64,000 nucleotides of DNA from Pandoraea faecigallinarum (GCF_001029105.3 NZ_CP011807.3:2356001-2420000); one strand, 5' to 3'; counted from the first letter of the stretch, positions 7,788 to 17,301 are shown. The notes: generated by a model not told the origin, from the letters alone. A program made the numbers and translations.

Positions 7788-8654
7788 GTGGCCACCACCA
7801 AAACCCCACGCACGCGCGCCAAAGCCGGTACATCGACGCAGGCAATGCAGGCGGCGCAGGCATCGAGCGCGTCTGCGGCTTCGACCGAATCCACGCTCTA
7901 CGTCAACTCCGTCGAAAAGGCGATGAAAGTGCTGACCGCATTCGACGGCTCGAAGCGGCATCTGTCGCTCTCCGAGATCGCGTCGGCCACGGGGTTCGAC
8001 ATCAGCGCGGCGCAGCGCTTCACGTTCACGCTCTCGGCGCTGGGCTATCTGCTCAAGGATCCGCAGAGCAAGAAGTACGAACTCTCGCCGAAACTGCTCG
8101 ACTTCACGTATCACTATCTCGTCTCGAACGAGCTGGTCAGCCGCGCCGCACCGTATCTTCAGCAACTGGCGGCCGAAACCGAGGAGGCGACGAACCTGAC
8201 GGTGCGTCTCGATACCGACATCGTTTTCGTGCTGCGTATCGTGAGTCGTAGCGTGTTCAATGCGAACGTCATCGTCGGCTCGCGGCTGCCGGCGTACTGC
8301 ACGGCTCCCGGGCTGGCCATGCTCGCCACGCTCGACGATACGGAGATCGACGACATTCTCGCGCGCACCAACCTCGTCCAGTTCACGCCCGCGACCGTCT
8401 CGCAACCGCGAAAAATCAAGGAACGGCTTGCTCGCATCCGCAAGCAGGGGTACTCGCACACCGAAGACGAGTTCTTCATGGGCGACATTTCCACCGCCGC
8501 GGCGGTCGTGAATCAGGACGGCAGGGCCATCGGCGCGATCAACATTGCCGTGCCGCGCGTTCGATGGAACGCCGAGCGCGACGAGCGGCGCTTCGCCGAT
8601 CTGGTTATTCAGACCGCCGGCGCCTTGTCCGCACGGCGCCGGCAGGAGATGTGA
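7788..8654 (+). CDS. IclR-family transcriptional regulator
   Basis: The 288-residue protein has an N-terminal winged helix (LYVNSVEKAMKVLTAF, then LSLSEIASATGFDISAAQRF as recognition helix) and a C-terminal IclR effector domain (RLPAYCTAPGLAMLA, QGYSHTEDEFFMGDISTAAAVV, GAINIAVPRVRW). Such proteins bind a small ligand and control catabolic operons. I chose the GTG because the alternative ATG at 7746 lies inside the tandem repeat array; the choice is not certain, since neither has a strong ribosome-binding site. It lies 148 bp after the ligase gene on the same strand and probably controls the upstream operon and itself. Confidence 0.88.
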   Translation: MATTKTPRTRAKAGTSTQAMQAAQASSASAASTESTLYVNSVEKAMKVLTAFDGSKRHLSLSEIASATGFDISAAQRFTFTLSALGYLLKDPQSKKYELSPKLLDFTYHYLVSNELVSRAAPYLQQLAAETEEATNLTVRLDTDIVFVLRIVSRSVFNANVIVGSRLPAYCTAPGLAMLATLDDTEIDDILARTNLVQFTPATVSQPRKIKERLARIRKQGYSHTEDEFFMGDISTAAAVVNQDGRAIGAINIAVPRVRWNAERDERRFADLVIQTAGALSARRRQEM

Positions 8655-8977
8655 CGCTCGCCCGCGCAAGGCGGGTCTACGGACGCCTGGGACCGCCTTT
8701 GCGGGCGGGCCCAGGCGCCCGGCGCTGTCTCAAATCGGCGTGCTAGAATCCCGCCCCATGCGTATGGAGATACAAAACCGATGGCCGGCCGGGGCGGCCA
8801 GACGGTGCGCCACAGACGGCGCGAACGCGGGAGCCGCGTTGATCCACCTCCAGCATGACGAAGCGCTGACCGAGCCGCGAGCGTTCGGCCGGGGCCGCCC
8901 CCCGAATTTCAAACTGCGCGTTGTGCCGGGACGGCGGCGACCGTCCTCTTGCGGCGACGCGTACGGGGGACGGAGCC
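8655..8977. other. Intergenic region with hairpin after the IclR gene
   Basis: It begins with a GC-rich hairpin. The rest holds a TAGAAT hexamer near 8745 that could be a -10 element for the following cyclase. No convincing gene is visible. Confidence 0.4.
8660..8706 (+). terminator. Possible terminator hairpin after IclR gene
   Basis: The arm from 8660 (GCCCGCGCAAGGCGG) pairs, with one bulge, with CCGCCTTTGCGGGC at 8693-8706, starting six bases after the stop codon. There is no clear T-run, so termination is only suggested by position. Confidence 0.4.
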
Positions 8978-10225
8978 ATGGCTCTTGGTTTGTCGCTACC
9001 GGCGTTGGACCTGCCGACATTACAGTTCGTGACCTTCCTGTTGAGCATTGCGACAGGCATTCTGTTCATGCTCGACGCCTTGCGGCGCGACGAAGCCGAA
9101 TCTCCCAGATGGTGGAGTCTCGCTTTTCTGCTCGCCACCTTTTCCCCCGTACTCTATCTGCTCGCCGCCCGCAGCACCCGGCTTGCCGTGCTGTATCCGC
9201 TGGGCAATGCCGTCGCAACGCTCGCGTTTGCCATGGTGTGGAGCGGTGCGCGGCGTTTCTATGGCCGCGGCGTGCAATGGGTCGCCGTATTCGGTGGTCC
9301 GGCCGTGCTGCTTTGGGGGACGTGGCTGTTCGCCCGGCCGCTGGACGCATGGAGCGGCGGCGTGCTGTTCTTCTCGCTGCTCGCGTTCTATAGCCTCATG
9401 GCGGGCAAGGAGTTCTGGCAGGCCTCGGGGCTGCGGCTGCCGAGCGCCATCGTGCTGGCGGTCGTTGCGGTGTTGCACGGGTCCTTTTATACCGCCCGGG
9501 CGGTCGCACTCGTCTGGCTCGGTCCGGCCGACGCGCAGTTCCTCGCTTGGTTCGGACCGCAGGTCTCCACGACGGAAATGCTGGTGTTGATCGTCGTGGC
9601 GAGTTTCCTGATGGTGTCGCTCGGCAAGGAGCGCTCCGAGATTGCACTTCACCGCGCCGCCACCCGCGACGGACTGACACAGGCGTTCAACCGGCCGGAG
9701 TTCACCCGTCTGGCGCGTGAGCAATTGCGACGTCACGGCGCCGCGCGCACGCCGGTGGCATTGCTTTTGCTGGACCTCGATCACTTCAAGCGCATCAACG
9801 ACACCTACGGGCATCCTTTCGGCGACACGGTGCTGGTGTTGTTCGCGCGCACGGCTTCGCGGCAATTGCGCTCGGACGACATCTTCGGACGATACGGCGG
9901 CGAGGAGTTCGCGCTGTTCCTGCCGGGCGTGGGCGCCAACGAGGCGCAGGCCATTGCGGAGCGCGTGCGCGCGGCGTTCGAGCGCGCAGCGCATAGGGTG
10001 CAGGGGGAAGCCGTGGCCGCGACGGTGAGTATCGGCATCGCCTGCGATGAACGGTCGCGCGGTGAGTTGTCGTCGCTCGTGCAACGCGCGGACCGGGCGC
10101 TTTATCAGGCGAAGGCCGCCGGGCGAAATCGCTGTGTGCGCTACACGCCCGACCCGATCATGCCGGAGGCCGACCCGTACGCCGACACGCCGGCGGCGCC
10201 GTTGCGTAGCGCGGCAGGCGGGTGA
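8978..10225 (+). CDS. Membrane-bound diguanylate cyclase (GGDEF)
   Basis: The 415-residue protein has about seven hydrophobic segments in residues 1-210 and a C-terminal GGDEF domain with the active-site motif GRYGGEEF. An RSDD sequence lies exactly five residues before GGEEF and matches the RxxD product-inhibition site, so the enzyme should make c-di-GMP from two GTP with feedback control. The N-terminal membrane part is not one I can name and is presumably a sensor. GGAG is rather close to the ATG; an upstream GGGGGA may act instead. An in-frame ATG at 8921 would add 19 residues without hydrophobic character. Confidence 0.85.
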   Translation: MALGLSLPALDLPTLQFVTFLLSIATGILFMLDALRRDEAESPRWWSLAFLLATFSPVLYLLAARSTRLAVLYPLGNAVATLAFAMVWSGARRFYGRGVQWVAVFGGPAVLLWGTWLFARPLDAWSGGVLFFSLLAFYSLMAGKEFWQASGLRLPSAIVLAVVAVLHGSFYTARAVALVWLGPADAQFLAWFGPQVSTTEMLVLIVVASFLMVSLGKERSEIALHRAATRDGLTQAFNRPEFTRLAREQLRRHGAARTPVALLLLDLDHFKRINDTYGHPFGDTVLVLFARTASRQLRSDDIFGRYGGEEFALFLPGVGANEAQAIAERVRAAFERAAHRVQGEAVAATVSIGIACDERSRGELSSLVQRADRALYQAKAAGRNRCVRYTPDPIMPEADPYADTPAAPLRSAAGG

Positions 10226-10311
10226 GGGCGGCAGGGAAGGCAGCAGTGAGGGCGATGCGAGCCACTCCGTTCTGTCGCCGCCGCTCGCGTTCGGGCGTGT
10301 GCTGAGTCATC

Positions 10312-13017
10312 CTACCAACGCCAGCGAAGACCGAGTGTGGCGGACACGCTCTGCTGGCGGGTGTCGTCGAGCTGCGTGAGGTAGGCGAGCGTGGCGTACA
10401 CGCTGGCATTCTTGTTGAAGCGTCCGGCCACGCCGATGCCGAACTGCGCGGCGGTACTGTTCGCGCTCGTCACGATCGGCGTGGTGCCGCCGAAAATTGC
10501 GCGCCCATCGTTGCCGAACGTATGCAGTAAATTGAACAGCAGATACGGTCTGAGCAGACCGCGCTCGCCGTCGTCGTTGGCTTCCAGACGGGCGCCGATT
10601 CGTGCCAGCCAGCTATTGGTGCTGTCGAACGACACCGTGGAGACGGCGTCGGTCAGGTCGTTTAGCGACTGATGCTGGTAGACGATCTGCGCCTGCGGCT
10701 CCAACGTCAACGCCGGACTCAGCCGGATCGGCCAGCCGGTCTCGAGCGACGCGGAGATCGCCTTGCCGTGCGTGCTCGTGTTCATTGCGCTGATCGGCCT
10801 GGACGCGTACTGCAGGGCGGAGCCGAGCACGACGGCGTCGACGTACGCCATGTTGGGCATCACGTGTGTCCAGTACAGCCCGACGCTGTACATGTCCAGC
10901 TCCAGCGATCCGGTGTGCGTGTCCATGGCGCCGAGGGCGCTGCCTTGCGTGTCGCCATACGCGCGCGTCCATCCGGCGAGGATCCCGAGATGGTCGTTAT
11001 GTCCGCTGTCCGTGCGGCGCGACACAATGTCGTGACCGACCTGCACGCCGCCGATGTTGCCATCGAACTGGGGCGAGACGTCTCCCTTCGCGCGATACTG
11101 CTCCGTTTGCCCCCACACGCGCGCCCAACCGGCCGGCAGCCATCCGTTCTCCGCGAGCAGGCCCTGCTGGCCTTGACGCTCGTGGAATGTCCCCATCTGC
11201 GCAAACCCCGCCACCCGCGCGATTTCCGGCATGGCCGAGTAGACCGGAACCTCGACACGATAGATCGGCATCGGCGCTGAGCCTTCGGCAGCGGTCGGCG
11301 GGCTGCCCGCGGCACCCACCGGCGAGAGCACCGTACTGACGGTTGCCCCCGTGACCGGATCGACGTAGGTCACGGCTGTCGCAACGGGGACCGTCGAGCG
11401 GAGGAACCAGCTATCCGCCGAGCCCGGCGTCGTACCGCCCTTGTACAAGTAATAGGTATAAGCGCCCTGACTTACCGGTCCGCTCAGGGCGAATGCACCC
11501 GCGCTCGACGTGGCGCCGCCCACGGCGTTCACCATGGGAATGCCGTTGCCGGTCGTGAGTCCGCCCGCACCGCCCAGGTTGTTGACGGCAAGGGTCGTGC
11601 TGCCGCCGATGGCTCCACCGCTTACGGTCAGCGGCGCGACCTTCGAAGCATCGTCGCCCAGCACCGTATCGATGACCAGCCTGCCACCCTGGCCCGTGTA
11701 GTTGCCTGCCACGGTGAGCGTGCCATTGCCCGCACCGTCGCCGGGATGAACCGTGCCGGCGCTGCTCAGATTGCCGGTGAGGGTGCCGGTCCCCGCGAGC
11801 GTGGCGCCGGCCGCGACCTGCGACGTCGCCCCCCCGAGCGCGCTGTTCAGATTGAACACGCCGCTCTGGAACTGTGCCGAGGTGAAGTTGCCGCTCCCGG
11901 TCCACGTCCAGGTCTCGCCTTGCATGTTGAGCGTGCCGAAGTTGACGAAGGCATTGCCGGCGGTGCCGGTTCCTTGCAAATTGACCCGGCTCACCGCACT
12001 GGCGCCGCCATTCGCCGTGCCGATGATCTGCGAACCGGTTTGCAGCGTGAGCGTATTGGAGCGCGCGGCGGCGTTCATGGCGATGGCCGTGCCCGCGTCG
12101 CTCTCGATCAGTCCGGCGTTGGTGATGGAGATCGTGCCGTTGACCGTGCGCACCGCGAACCCCTGCCGGCTGATGATCTGGCCCCCGGTCTGGTTGACGA
12201 TCGAGGAAGTGAAGCCCGAGGCCGTATTCGACACCACGGCGTCGCTGCTGATGCCCCGTGCTTCGATGTAGCCGCTGTTGGTGAAGTTGTTGTTGTTCCC
12301 CTGCATGAAGACAGTGAACGAGCGGTTCGATGCAGTGCCGCCCGTCGTGATGAGTGTGCCGCTGTTCGTTATCGTGCTTTGGCCGCCCACCACGCTGATG
12401 GCCCGGCCGCCGCCGCCGTGGGTCGTGATGGTACCGGTATTGACGAACGTGCTGTACAACCCGAGCCCCGAGGATTGCCCCCACGCGGCCGTCATGCCGA
12501 AAGCGTTCGGACCGTTGACGGTGATGGTGCCGTTGTTGGTGAGCGAGCCGTGGTTGCCGTTGATGGCCATGCCGTCGTTTTCGTAGCCCGATGTCGTGAT
12601 GACGCCGGTCGCGGTGTTGACGAGCGTGTTGTCGTCGTGGGCGCCGAGCATGGCGGCGCCGCGTCCCGGCTGACTCTGATTTGTCCCGGTGATGCTCACG
12701 GTACCGGCGTTGGTGATGGTGCTCGACGAGTCGACGGTGATGGTGGCGACGTCGGCGCTCGTGCGCACCGAGGTGACCGCGGCCCCTGGCTGCACGTTGA
12801 CCGTCACCCCGGTGCTTCCCGCCTGTGCGGCGACGATGCCGCCGGTGCCGGTGCACGTCACTGTTGTCCCGCTGGATGGCGCGACGTTGTCGCATGCGGC
12901 CCGTGCCTGCGCCATGAAGCAAAGCGAGAGGGCGAGGAGCAGCGGTTTGAGGGGCGAAGGGCACTGCGCAAATTCCGCAGCTTCGGCAGATGCAACGGCT
13001 CGAAACGAAGTCGTCAT
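10312..13017 (-). CDS. Type V autotransporter with beta-helical passenger
   Basis: This 901-residue protein has a long charged N-region of about 23 residues and then the signal peptide hydrophobic core PLLLALSLCFMAQARA. The passenger (about 45-640) is built from repeating N-x-G-T/S-I units (TNAGTVSITGT, TNNGTITVNGP, VNTGTITTHGG, TNSGTLITTGG) typical of right-handed beta-helix autotransporters. The final 260 residues are the beta-barrel translocator, ending LGLRWRW with an aromatic C-terminus as needed for barrel insertion. AGGAG precedes the ATG. It is probably displayed on or released from the surface, as adhesin or hydrolase; no catalytic motif is evident. It stands alone in its orientation. 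Confidence 0.88.
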   Translation of the reverse strand: MTTSFRAVASAEAAEFAQCPSPLKPLLLALSLCFMAQARAACDNVAPSSGTTVTCTGTGGIVAAQAGSTGVTVNVQPGAAVTSVRTSADVATITVDSSSTITNAGTVSITGTNQSQPGRGAAMLGAHDDNTLVNTATGVITTSGYENDGMAINGNHGSLTNNGTITVNGPNAFGMTAAWGQSSGLGLYSTFVNTGTITTHGGGGRAISVVGGQSTITNSGTLITTGGTASNRSFTVFMQGNNNNFTNSGYIEARGISSDAVVSNTASGFTSSIVNQTGGQIISRQGFAVRTVNGTISITNAGLIESDAGTAIAMNAAARSNTLTLQTGSQIIGTANGGASAVSRVNLQGTGTAGNAFVNFGTLNMQGETWTWTGSGNFTSAQFQSGVFNLNSALGGATSQVAAGATLAGTGTLTGNLSSAGTVHPGDGAGNGTLTVAGNYTGQGGRLVIDTVLGDDASKVAPLTVSGGAIGGSTTLAVNNLGGAGGLTTGNGIPMVNAVGGATSSAGAFALSGPVSQGAYTYYLYKGGTTPGSADSWFLRSTVPVATAVTYVDPVTGATVSTVLSPVGAAGSPPTAAEGSAPMPIYRVEVPVYSAMPEIARVAGFAQMGTFHERQGQQGLLAENGWLPAGWARVWGQTEQYRAKGDVSPQFDGNIGGVQVGHDIVSRRTDSGHNDHLGILAGWTRAYGDTQGSALGAMDTHTGSLELDMYSVGLYWTHVMPNMAYVDAVVLGSALQYASRPISAMNTSTHGKAISASLETGWPIRLSPALTLEPQAQIVYQHQSLNDLTDAVSTVSFDSTNSWLARIGARLEANDDGERGLLRPYLLFNLLHTFGNDGRAIFGGTTPIVTSANSTAAQFGIGVAGRFNKNASVYATLAYLTQLDDTRQQSVSATLGLRWRW

Positions 13018-13173
13018 ATCGCGCTCCTGAGGGTGGCGAATGCTTTAATTCATCTGGCGTATTTCGAGTGTGTTCAAATTAGGCGGCGAATCGACTTGAT
13101 ACAAATGTCGTCGTTGTATTTTCGATAGTTGTAATAAGTTGTTACCGATATCTCGACTTTCGAGGATTTTCCG

Positions 13174-13593
13174 ATGTCATCGACGCTCCACAATTCGCTT
13201 CTATGGGTTTTCGACCCGTTCGAGCGCAATGCGACGTTTTTTCGCAAGCGGATGTTCGGCTCGGAGGCGGCGTATGTGAACGGTCGGCAATGCCTTGCGG
13301 TGATCGATCGCGATGCGCCGTGGGACGGCTTGCTGGTGTGCACGTCGCACGAACATCACGCGTCGCTCGTCGAGCAGATGCCGGCATTGCGCCCGCATCC
13401 CGTGCTCGGCAAATGGCTTTACATTCCGCAATCGGAAATCGAGTTCGAGGCCGTTGCCGCGCGAGTGGCGTCGTTGGTGCTCGCCGGCGATCCGCGGATT
13501 GGCATCGAACCCAAACCGCGGGAACCCCGCAAATCGCGCAAGACGGGGCAAGGCCGTGCAATGCCGCGCAGGCGCGCGGGCGAAAACGTTTGA
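13174..13593 (+). CDS. Small conserved hypothetical protein, possibly TfoX-N/YjbR-like
   Basis: I do not recognise this 139-residue protein with certainty. FFRKRMFGSEAAYVNGRQCLAVID followed by WDGLLVCTS and a later WLYIP resembles the small alpha/beta fold seen in TfoX N-terminal and MmcQ/YjbR-like proteins, but the match is by eye only. The C-terminal 30 residues are Arg/Lys/Pro rich and may be disordered or bind nucleic acid. GAGGA seven bases before the ATG supports the start. It converges on the MFS gene with only 16 bp between stops and is divergent from the autotransporter. Confidence 0.6.
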   Translation: MSSTLHNSLLWVFDPFERNATFFRKRMFGSEAAYVNGRQCLAVIDRDAPWDGLLVCTSHEHHASLVEQMPALRPHPVLGKWLYIPQSEIEFEAVAARVASLVLAGDPRIGIEPKPREPRKSRKTGQGRAMPRRRAGENV

Positions 13594-13609
13594 ATGCCCT
13601 TCGGCGGCT

Positions 13610-15157
13610 TCAGTCCGCGGCGATGTGCATCATCTCGTCCGCTTCGTCGTGCTTACCCGGTGTTTTCTTTTTCATGCGGATGAACAGCAGCAGCGGCATG
13701 ACGGCAATCGTGAGGAAGAGCATCAGCCGGAAGTCGTCCAGATACGCGATCATCGCAGCCTGCCGCGTTACTTCGGCATTCAGGGCCGCCATGGCCGCCG
13801 TGCCGTACATCTGCACGTAACTCTCGATGCCCTGCGTGAATGGCGTGATTCGCTCGGAGAGCACCGCGTGATTGACCTGTGTGTTCTGTGTGAGAAGCGT
13901 CTGCACGACCGAAATGCCGATGCTGCTGCCGATATTGCGCGACAGGCTGTAAATCGCGGCGCCATCGGCACGGAATTGCCCCGGCAGGGTAGCGAAGGTG
14001 ACTGTGGTCAGCGGCACGAACACGAAGCCCAGCCCGAAGCCCTGAATCACACCCGGCCAGACGATGTCCGACGGACTCAGCGTAAGCGAGTAGCCCGCCA
14101 TCAGGTACAGGGAGTAGGCCGTCAGCGCGAATCCGAAGCCCAGCAGATACCGCACGTCGACCTTGCCCACGAGGCGTCCGACGACCAGCATGGCAGCCAT
14201 CGTCCCGGCGCCCGAAGGCGCGGTCACCAGGCCGGTGAGAATGGCGGGATACCCGAACAGGCTTTGCAGCATGGGCGGGAGCAGCGCGCGCGTGGCATAG
14301 AGAATGATGCCGACCACGAAGATGTAAATGACGCCCGTGTTGAAGTTCCGGTCGCGCAACAGGGCCCGATTGAAGAAAGAATGCTCGCCCGCTGTCCACG
14401 TGTGAACGACGAAGTACGCGAAACATACGATGGCGCCGAGCATCTCCACCCAGATTTCCGTGGAACTGAGCCAGTCCTGTTGTTCGCCCCGGTCGAGCAA
14501 AAGCTGCAGCAGGCCGATGGCAAGCCCGAGCGTGACGAAGCCTAACGCATCGAACTTCCCCGCCTTTTGCTCCTGCGGCTCTTTCAGATAGGCCGCGATG
14601 CCGAGAAAGGCGATCAGGCCGATGGGCAGGTTGATGTAGAACACCCAGCGCCAGTTGTAGCTATCGGTGAGCCAGCCGCCGAGCGACGGTCCGAGAATCG
14701 GCCCCACCATCACGCCCATCCCGAACACGGCCATGGCCGAGCCGTGCCTGCTCGGCGGGTTGATGTCGAGCATGGTCGCTTGCGACAGCGGAACGAGGGC
14801 GGCACCGCATATGCCCTGAAACAGCCGTGCTGCCACGATTTCGGTGAGCGAGTGCGCCATGCCGCACAGCGCAGAGGCGATGGTGAAGCCCGCGACCGAC
14901 CACAGGAAGACGCGGCGCCGTCCGAAGCGCGCGCAAAGTGTGCCGGTGAGCGGCGTGGCGATGGCCGCAGCCACGATATAGGACGTCAGCACCCAGGTAA
15001 TCGAGTCCTGCGACGCGGACAGGCTGCCCTGCATGTGCGGCAGTGCGACGTTGGCGATGGTGCTGTCGAGTGTCTGCAACACCGTCGCGAGCATGACGGA
15101 GATGCTCACGAGCGCCCGATGTTGGCCGGGGTCGTCAGCTTTAGCGGGGGATGCCAC
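13610..15157 (-). CDS. DHA2-family drug:H+ antiporter (EmrB/QacA type)
   Basis: The 515-residue protein has about 14 hydrophobic helices and the family hallmarks: LDSTIANVALPHMQGSL in helix 1 (motif D1), ARFGRRR in the first cytoplasmic loop (motif A) and GPILGPSLGGWLTDSYNWRWVFYINLP in helix 5 (motif C and after). It should export drugs or toxic organics with the proton gradient. It begins with GTG preceded by AGAGGA. A MarR regulator lies 120 bp upstream on the same strand, the classic EmrR-EmrB layout, but no EmrA adaptor is adjacent. Confidence 0.9.
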   Translation of the reverse strand: MASPAKADDPGQHRALVSISVMLATVLQTLDSTIANVALPHMQGSLSASQDSITWVLTSYIVAAAIATPLTGTLCARFGRRRVFLWSVAGFTIASALCGMAHSLTEIVAARLFQGICGAALVPLSQATMLDINPPSRHGSAMAVFGMGVMVGPILGPSLGGWLTDSYNWRWVFYINLPIGLIAFLGIAAYLKEPQEQKAGKFDALGFVTLGLAIGLLQLLLDRGEQQDWLSSTEIWVEMLGAIVCFAYFVVHTWTAGEHSFFNRALLRDRNFNTGVIYIFVVGIILYATRALLPPMLQSLFGYPAILTGLVTAPSGAGTMAAMLVVGRLVGKVDVRYLLGFGFALTAYSLYLMAGYSLTLSPSDIVWPGVIQGFGLGFVFVPLTTVTFATLPGQFRADGAAIYSLSRNIGSSIGISVVQTLLTQNTQVNHAVLSERITPFTQGIESYVQMYGTAAMAALNAEVTRQAAMIAYLDDFRLMLFLTIAVMPLLLFIRMKKKTPGKHDEADEMMHIAAD

Positions 15158-15276
15158 GGTATTTCCTCTGGTAGATCGTCGTGCCCGACGTTGTCAGGCG
15201 GTGCGATGGCGTAACGCCTCGCCCGCACTTGTGTTCTGTTGATACGTTCGATCCGTTCGTTTCCTGCCGATTGTCG

Positions 15277-15777
15277 TTATTCCGGTTCGGTCTCCTGGGC
15301 GACGTCGCCCTCGGGCTTCGCGCAAGGGGGACTTTCGGCTTCGGCGCGGGTCAGATTCGTCAGCACCTTGCCGAGCAGACGCGAGAGTTCGGCACGCTCG
15401 GCCGGTGTCAGGTCGGCCAACGCTTCGCGCTCGGTCGCGTTCGCGAAGGCCACGATGGTGTCGATCTTGGCCTCGGACGCCTGCGTGAGATAGAGCAGAT
15501 GGGCGCGTTTGTCGTGCGGGTCGCGCTCGCGCGTCACCAGCCCCTTTTCGCGCAGACGGTCGAGCAAGCGCACGAGCGCCATCGGCGTGAGCTCCATGCG
15601 CTCGGCAAGCTCGGCCTGTGTCTGTACGCCGTAGCGGTGCAGCATCACCAGCACGCGGCATTGCGCGCGTGTCAGATCGAAGTTGCCCCGGGCACGCCGG
15701 TCGAAGAGCCGCGAATGAACGCGGGCAACATCGTGGACCAGCGTGCCGAACCGGGATGACCAGTCGATTTTCGGCAT
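15277..15777 (-). CDS. MarR-family transcriptional regulator
   Basis: This 166-residue protein carries the MarR winged helix: LTRAQCRVLVMLHRYGVQTQAELAERMELTPMALVRLLDRL, then wing residues VTRERDPHDKRAHLLYLT. The length and the DxRxK-type wing (DPHDKR) fit the family. It probably represses itself and the downstream MFS pump, releasing DNA when a phenolic or lipophilic ligand binds. The tail after residue 145 is acidic and probably disordered. A palindrome, TAAACAGGTTTA, lies about 75 bp upstream. Confidence 0.9.
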   Translation of the reverse strand: MPKIDWSSRFGTLVHDVARVHSRLFDRRARGNFDLTRAQCRVLVMLHRYGVQTQAELAERMELTPMALVRLLDRLREKGLVTRERDPHDKRAHLLYLTQASEAKIDTIVAFANATEREALADLTPAERAELSRLLGKVLTNLTRAEAESPPCAKPEGDVAQETEPE

Positions 15778-16181
15778 GGCGTCGTTATGGCGTCGTTATG
15801 GCGGCCCGGGCACGACACGTCGTCATGCCGCGTTGACCGGCGATATTAGTAAACAGGTTTATCATTTTGCCAGAGTCAATCTTCGGACGGCAACTGTCGC
15901 AAATACGTGACAGCGGACCGCGGGAGGCGGACGACGAAAGGGCATTTCAGGCCGTTTCCGGGGGGCGCGCGGCGCCGGATGGGGCGCCACGCGGGTTCCG
16001 GGGAGGTTGGCACGACGAACGGACGGGGTGCGGGGCGGTACCCGGCATACTGTGAAAAACCTAACGAAAATAAGCACTTGACACTTCGCCCCGGCGGATC
16101 AAGAAAGGAATTGTGCGATGCACAGGCGGGAGCGCCCGTGTACGGCACCAGCCCTTTCATTGACCTTAAGGAGTGTCAATC
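15778..16181. other. Divergent intergenic region, MarR / acyltransferase
   Basis: The left end is AT-rich and holds a palindrome. The right end carries TTGACA at 16078-16083 without a good -10 at the usual distance. AAGGAG at 16168-16173 serves the acyltransferase. The open frames here have no coding character. Confidence 0.5.
15850..15861. promoter_or_regulatory. Candidate MarR operator
   Basis: TAAAC-AG-GTTTA is a perfect inverted repeat in AT-rich DNA upstream of the marR-pump operon, a size and place typical of MarR sites. No binding evidence is available from sequence alone. Confidence 0.45.
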
Positions 16182-17081
16182 ATGTTTGACCTTGCACAAG
16201 CTTCGGACGTCCTCTCGATCACCTACGCCGACAGGCCGGCCGGTAACCTTCGCGCGGCGGCATCACCCGCTGCGGCCCGTGCGCCGGTCGCCGGTTTGCC
16301 GGATACCGCGGCGTTGCGCGAAGAACGTCTGCCTTTCGTCGTCACGATTGCAACCGACGAATCGTCGTTGCGCGACGCCGTCGCCATGCGTCAGGCCGCT
16401 TACGGGCGACACCTGCCCGAGCTTGCCGCCACACTGGGCGAGCCGGAAATCAGCGACCGCGAGCCGGGCGCCATCGTGCTCGTGGCGCGCGCGCGTCTGG
16501 ACGGCGCCGTGCTCGGCACGATGCGTATTCAGACCAATCGCTTTCAGGCATTGCACCTGGAGGACTCCGCGCCGTTGCCGGAGTGGCTCGGCAGCGCCGC
16601 GCTTGCCGAAGCGACGCGTCTTGGCGTTGTCGCGGGACCCGTGGGCCGTGTCGTCAAGACGGCGCTTTTCAAGGCGTTCTATCAGTACTGCCTGCTTTCG
16701 GGCATCGACTGGATGGTGATCACCGCGCGCCCGCCGCTGCATCGACAGTACGAGGCGCTCATGTTTATCGACGTATTCCCGCTGCAGGATCTGATTCCGA
16801 TGGCGCATGTGGGCGGCATCGGGCACCGGGTACTGGCCCTTGACGTGGCGCAGGCACGCACGCGCTGGCAAACGGCGGGGCATCCGTTGTTTGCCTACAT
16901 GTGCCTGACACACCACCCCGATCTGCGCCTCGGAATGCCGGGTGAGCGCGAAGGCGGGGACGGTGGCCGCGACGCCGCGCCGGAGCCGGTCGAAGCCAAT
17001 GTTGGCGCGCATTTGCGGGATTTATCTTTTGGTGCCGACGAGGTACGATGCGTAGCAGCAGGCTACAGCCTGGCGGTGTAA
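16182..17081 (+). CDS. FeeM-like N-acyl amino acid synthase (GNAT/AHL-synthase fold)
   Basis: The 299-residue protein has LRDAVAMRQAAYGRHLPE, a GTMRIQTN strand, EATRLGVV, an ALFKAFYQYCLLSGIDWMVITARPPLHRQYEALMF helix-strand block and DVFPLQDL. This order matches the catalytic core of FeeM-type enzymes, which join an acyl chain from acyl-ACP to an amino acid and share the fold of acyl-homoserine-lactone synthases. Residues 1-45 and the last 50 are poorly conserved. AAGGAG lies eight bases before this ATG, so it is preferred over GTG 16173. It is followed, 220 bp on, by a 7TM c-di-GMP protein, which suggests a role in signalling or envelope lipids. Other acyltransferases of the same fold cannot be excluded. 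Confidence 0.72.
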   Translation: MFDLAQASDVLSITYADRPAGNLRAAASPAAARAPVAGLPDTAALREERLPFVVTIATDESSLRDAVAMRQAAYGRHLPELAATLGEPEISDREPGAIVLVARARLDGAVLGTMRIQTNRFQALHLEDSAPLPEWLGSAALAEATRLGVVAGPVGRVVKTALFKAFYQYCLLSGIDWMVITARPPLHRQYEALMFIDVFPLQDLIPMAHVGGIGHRVLALDVAQARTRWQTAGHPLFAYMCLTHHPDLRLGMPGEREGGDGGRDAAPEPVEANVGAHLRDLSFGADEVRCVAAGYSLAV

Positions 17082-17301
17082 TGCCGTTATGCGAATTAAC
17101 GTTATCCCGTCGCATGTCATTCGGGTTTTCGACAGCGACGGCGCTAACGGGGAGTACGGGCGAGAGACACCTGACCGTGCCGGCCGCAACACCGGCCGCA
17201 CGGGACAGGGCCGGCCCGGCCGGCAAGGCGAGCAGCCGCAGCGCGAACCTTGTCCGGGATTGCACACGGGGGCGACCAACGGATAAGGGCACAAGAGTCA
17301 T

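Noticed and set aside
11746..13128. A 460-codon plus-strand frame antisense to the autotransporter
   Set aside because: The minus strand has a signal peptide, beta-helix repeats and a barrel; the plus frame shows only composition shadows.
15876..16160. A 94-codon minus-strand frame in the marR-acyltransferase intergenic region
   Set aside because: No Shine-Dalgarno, composition dominated by Arg/Pro/Ser, and no family resemblance.
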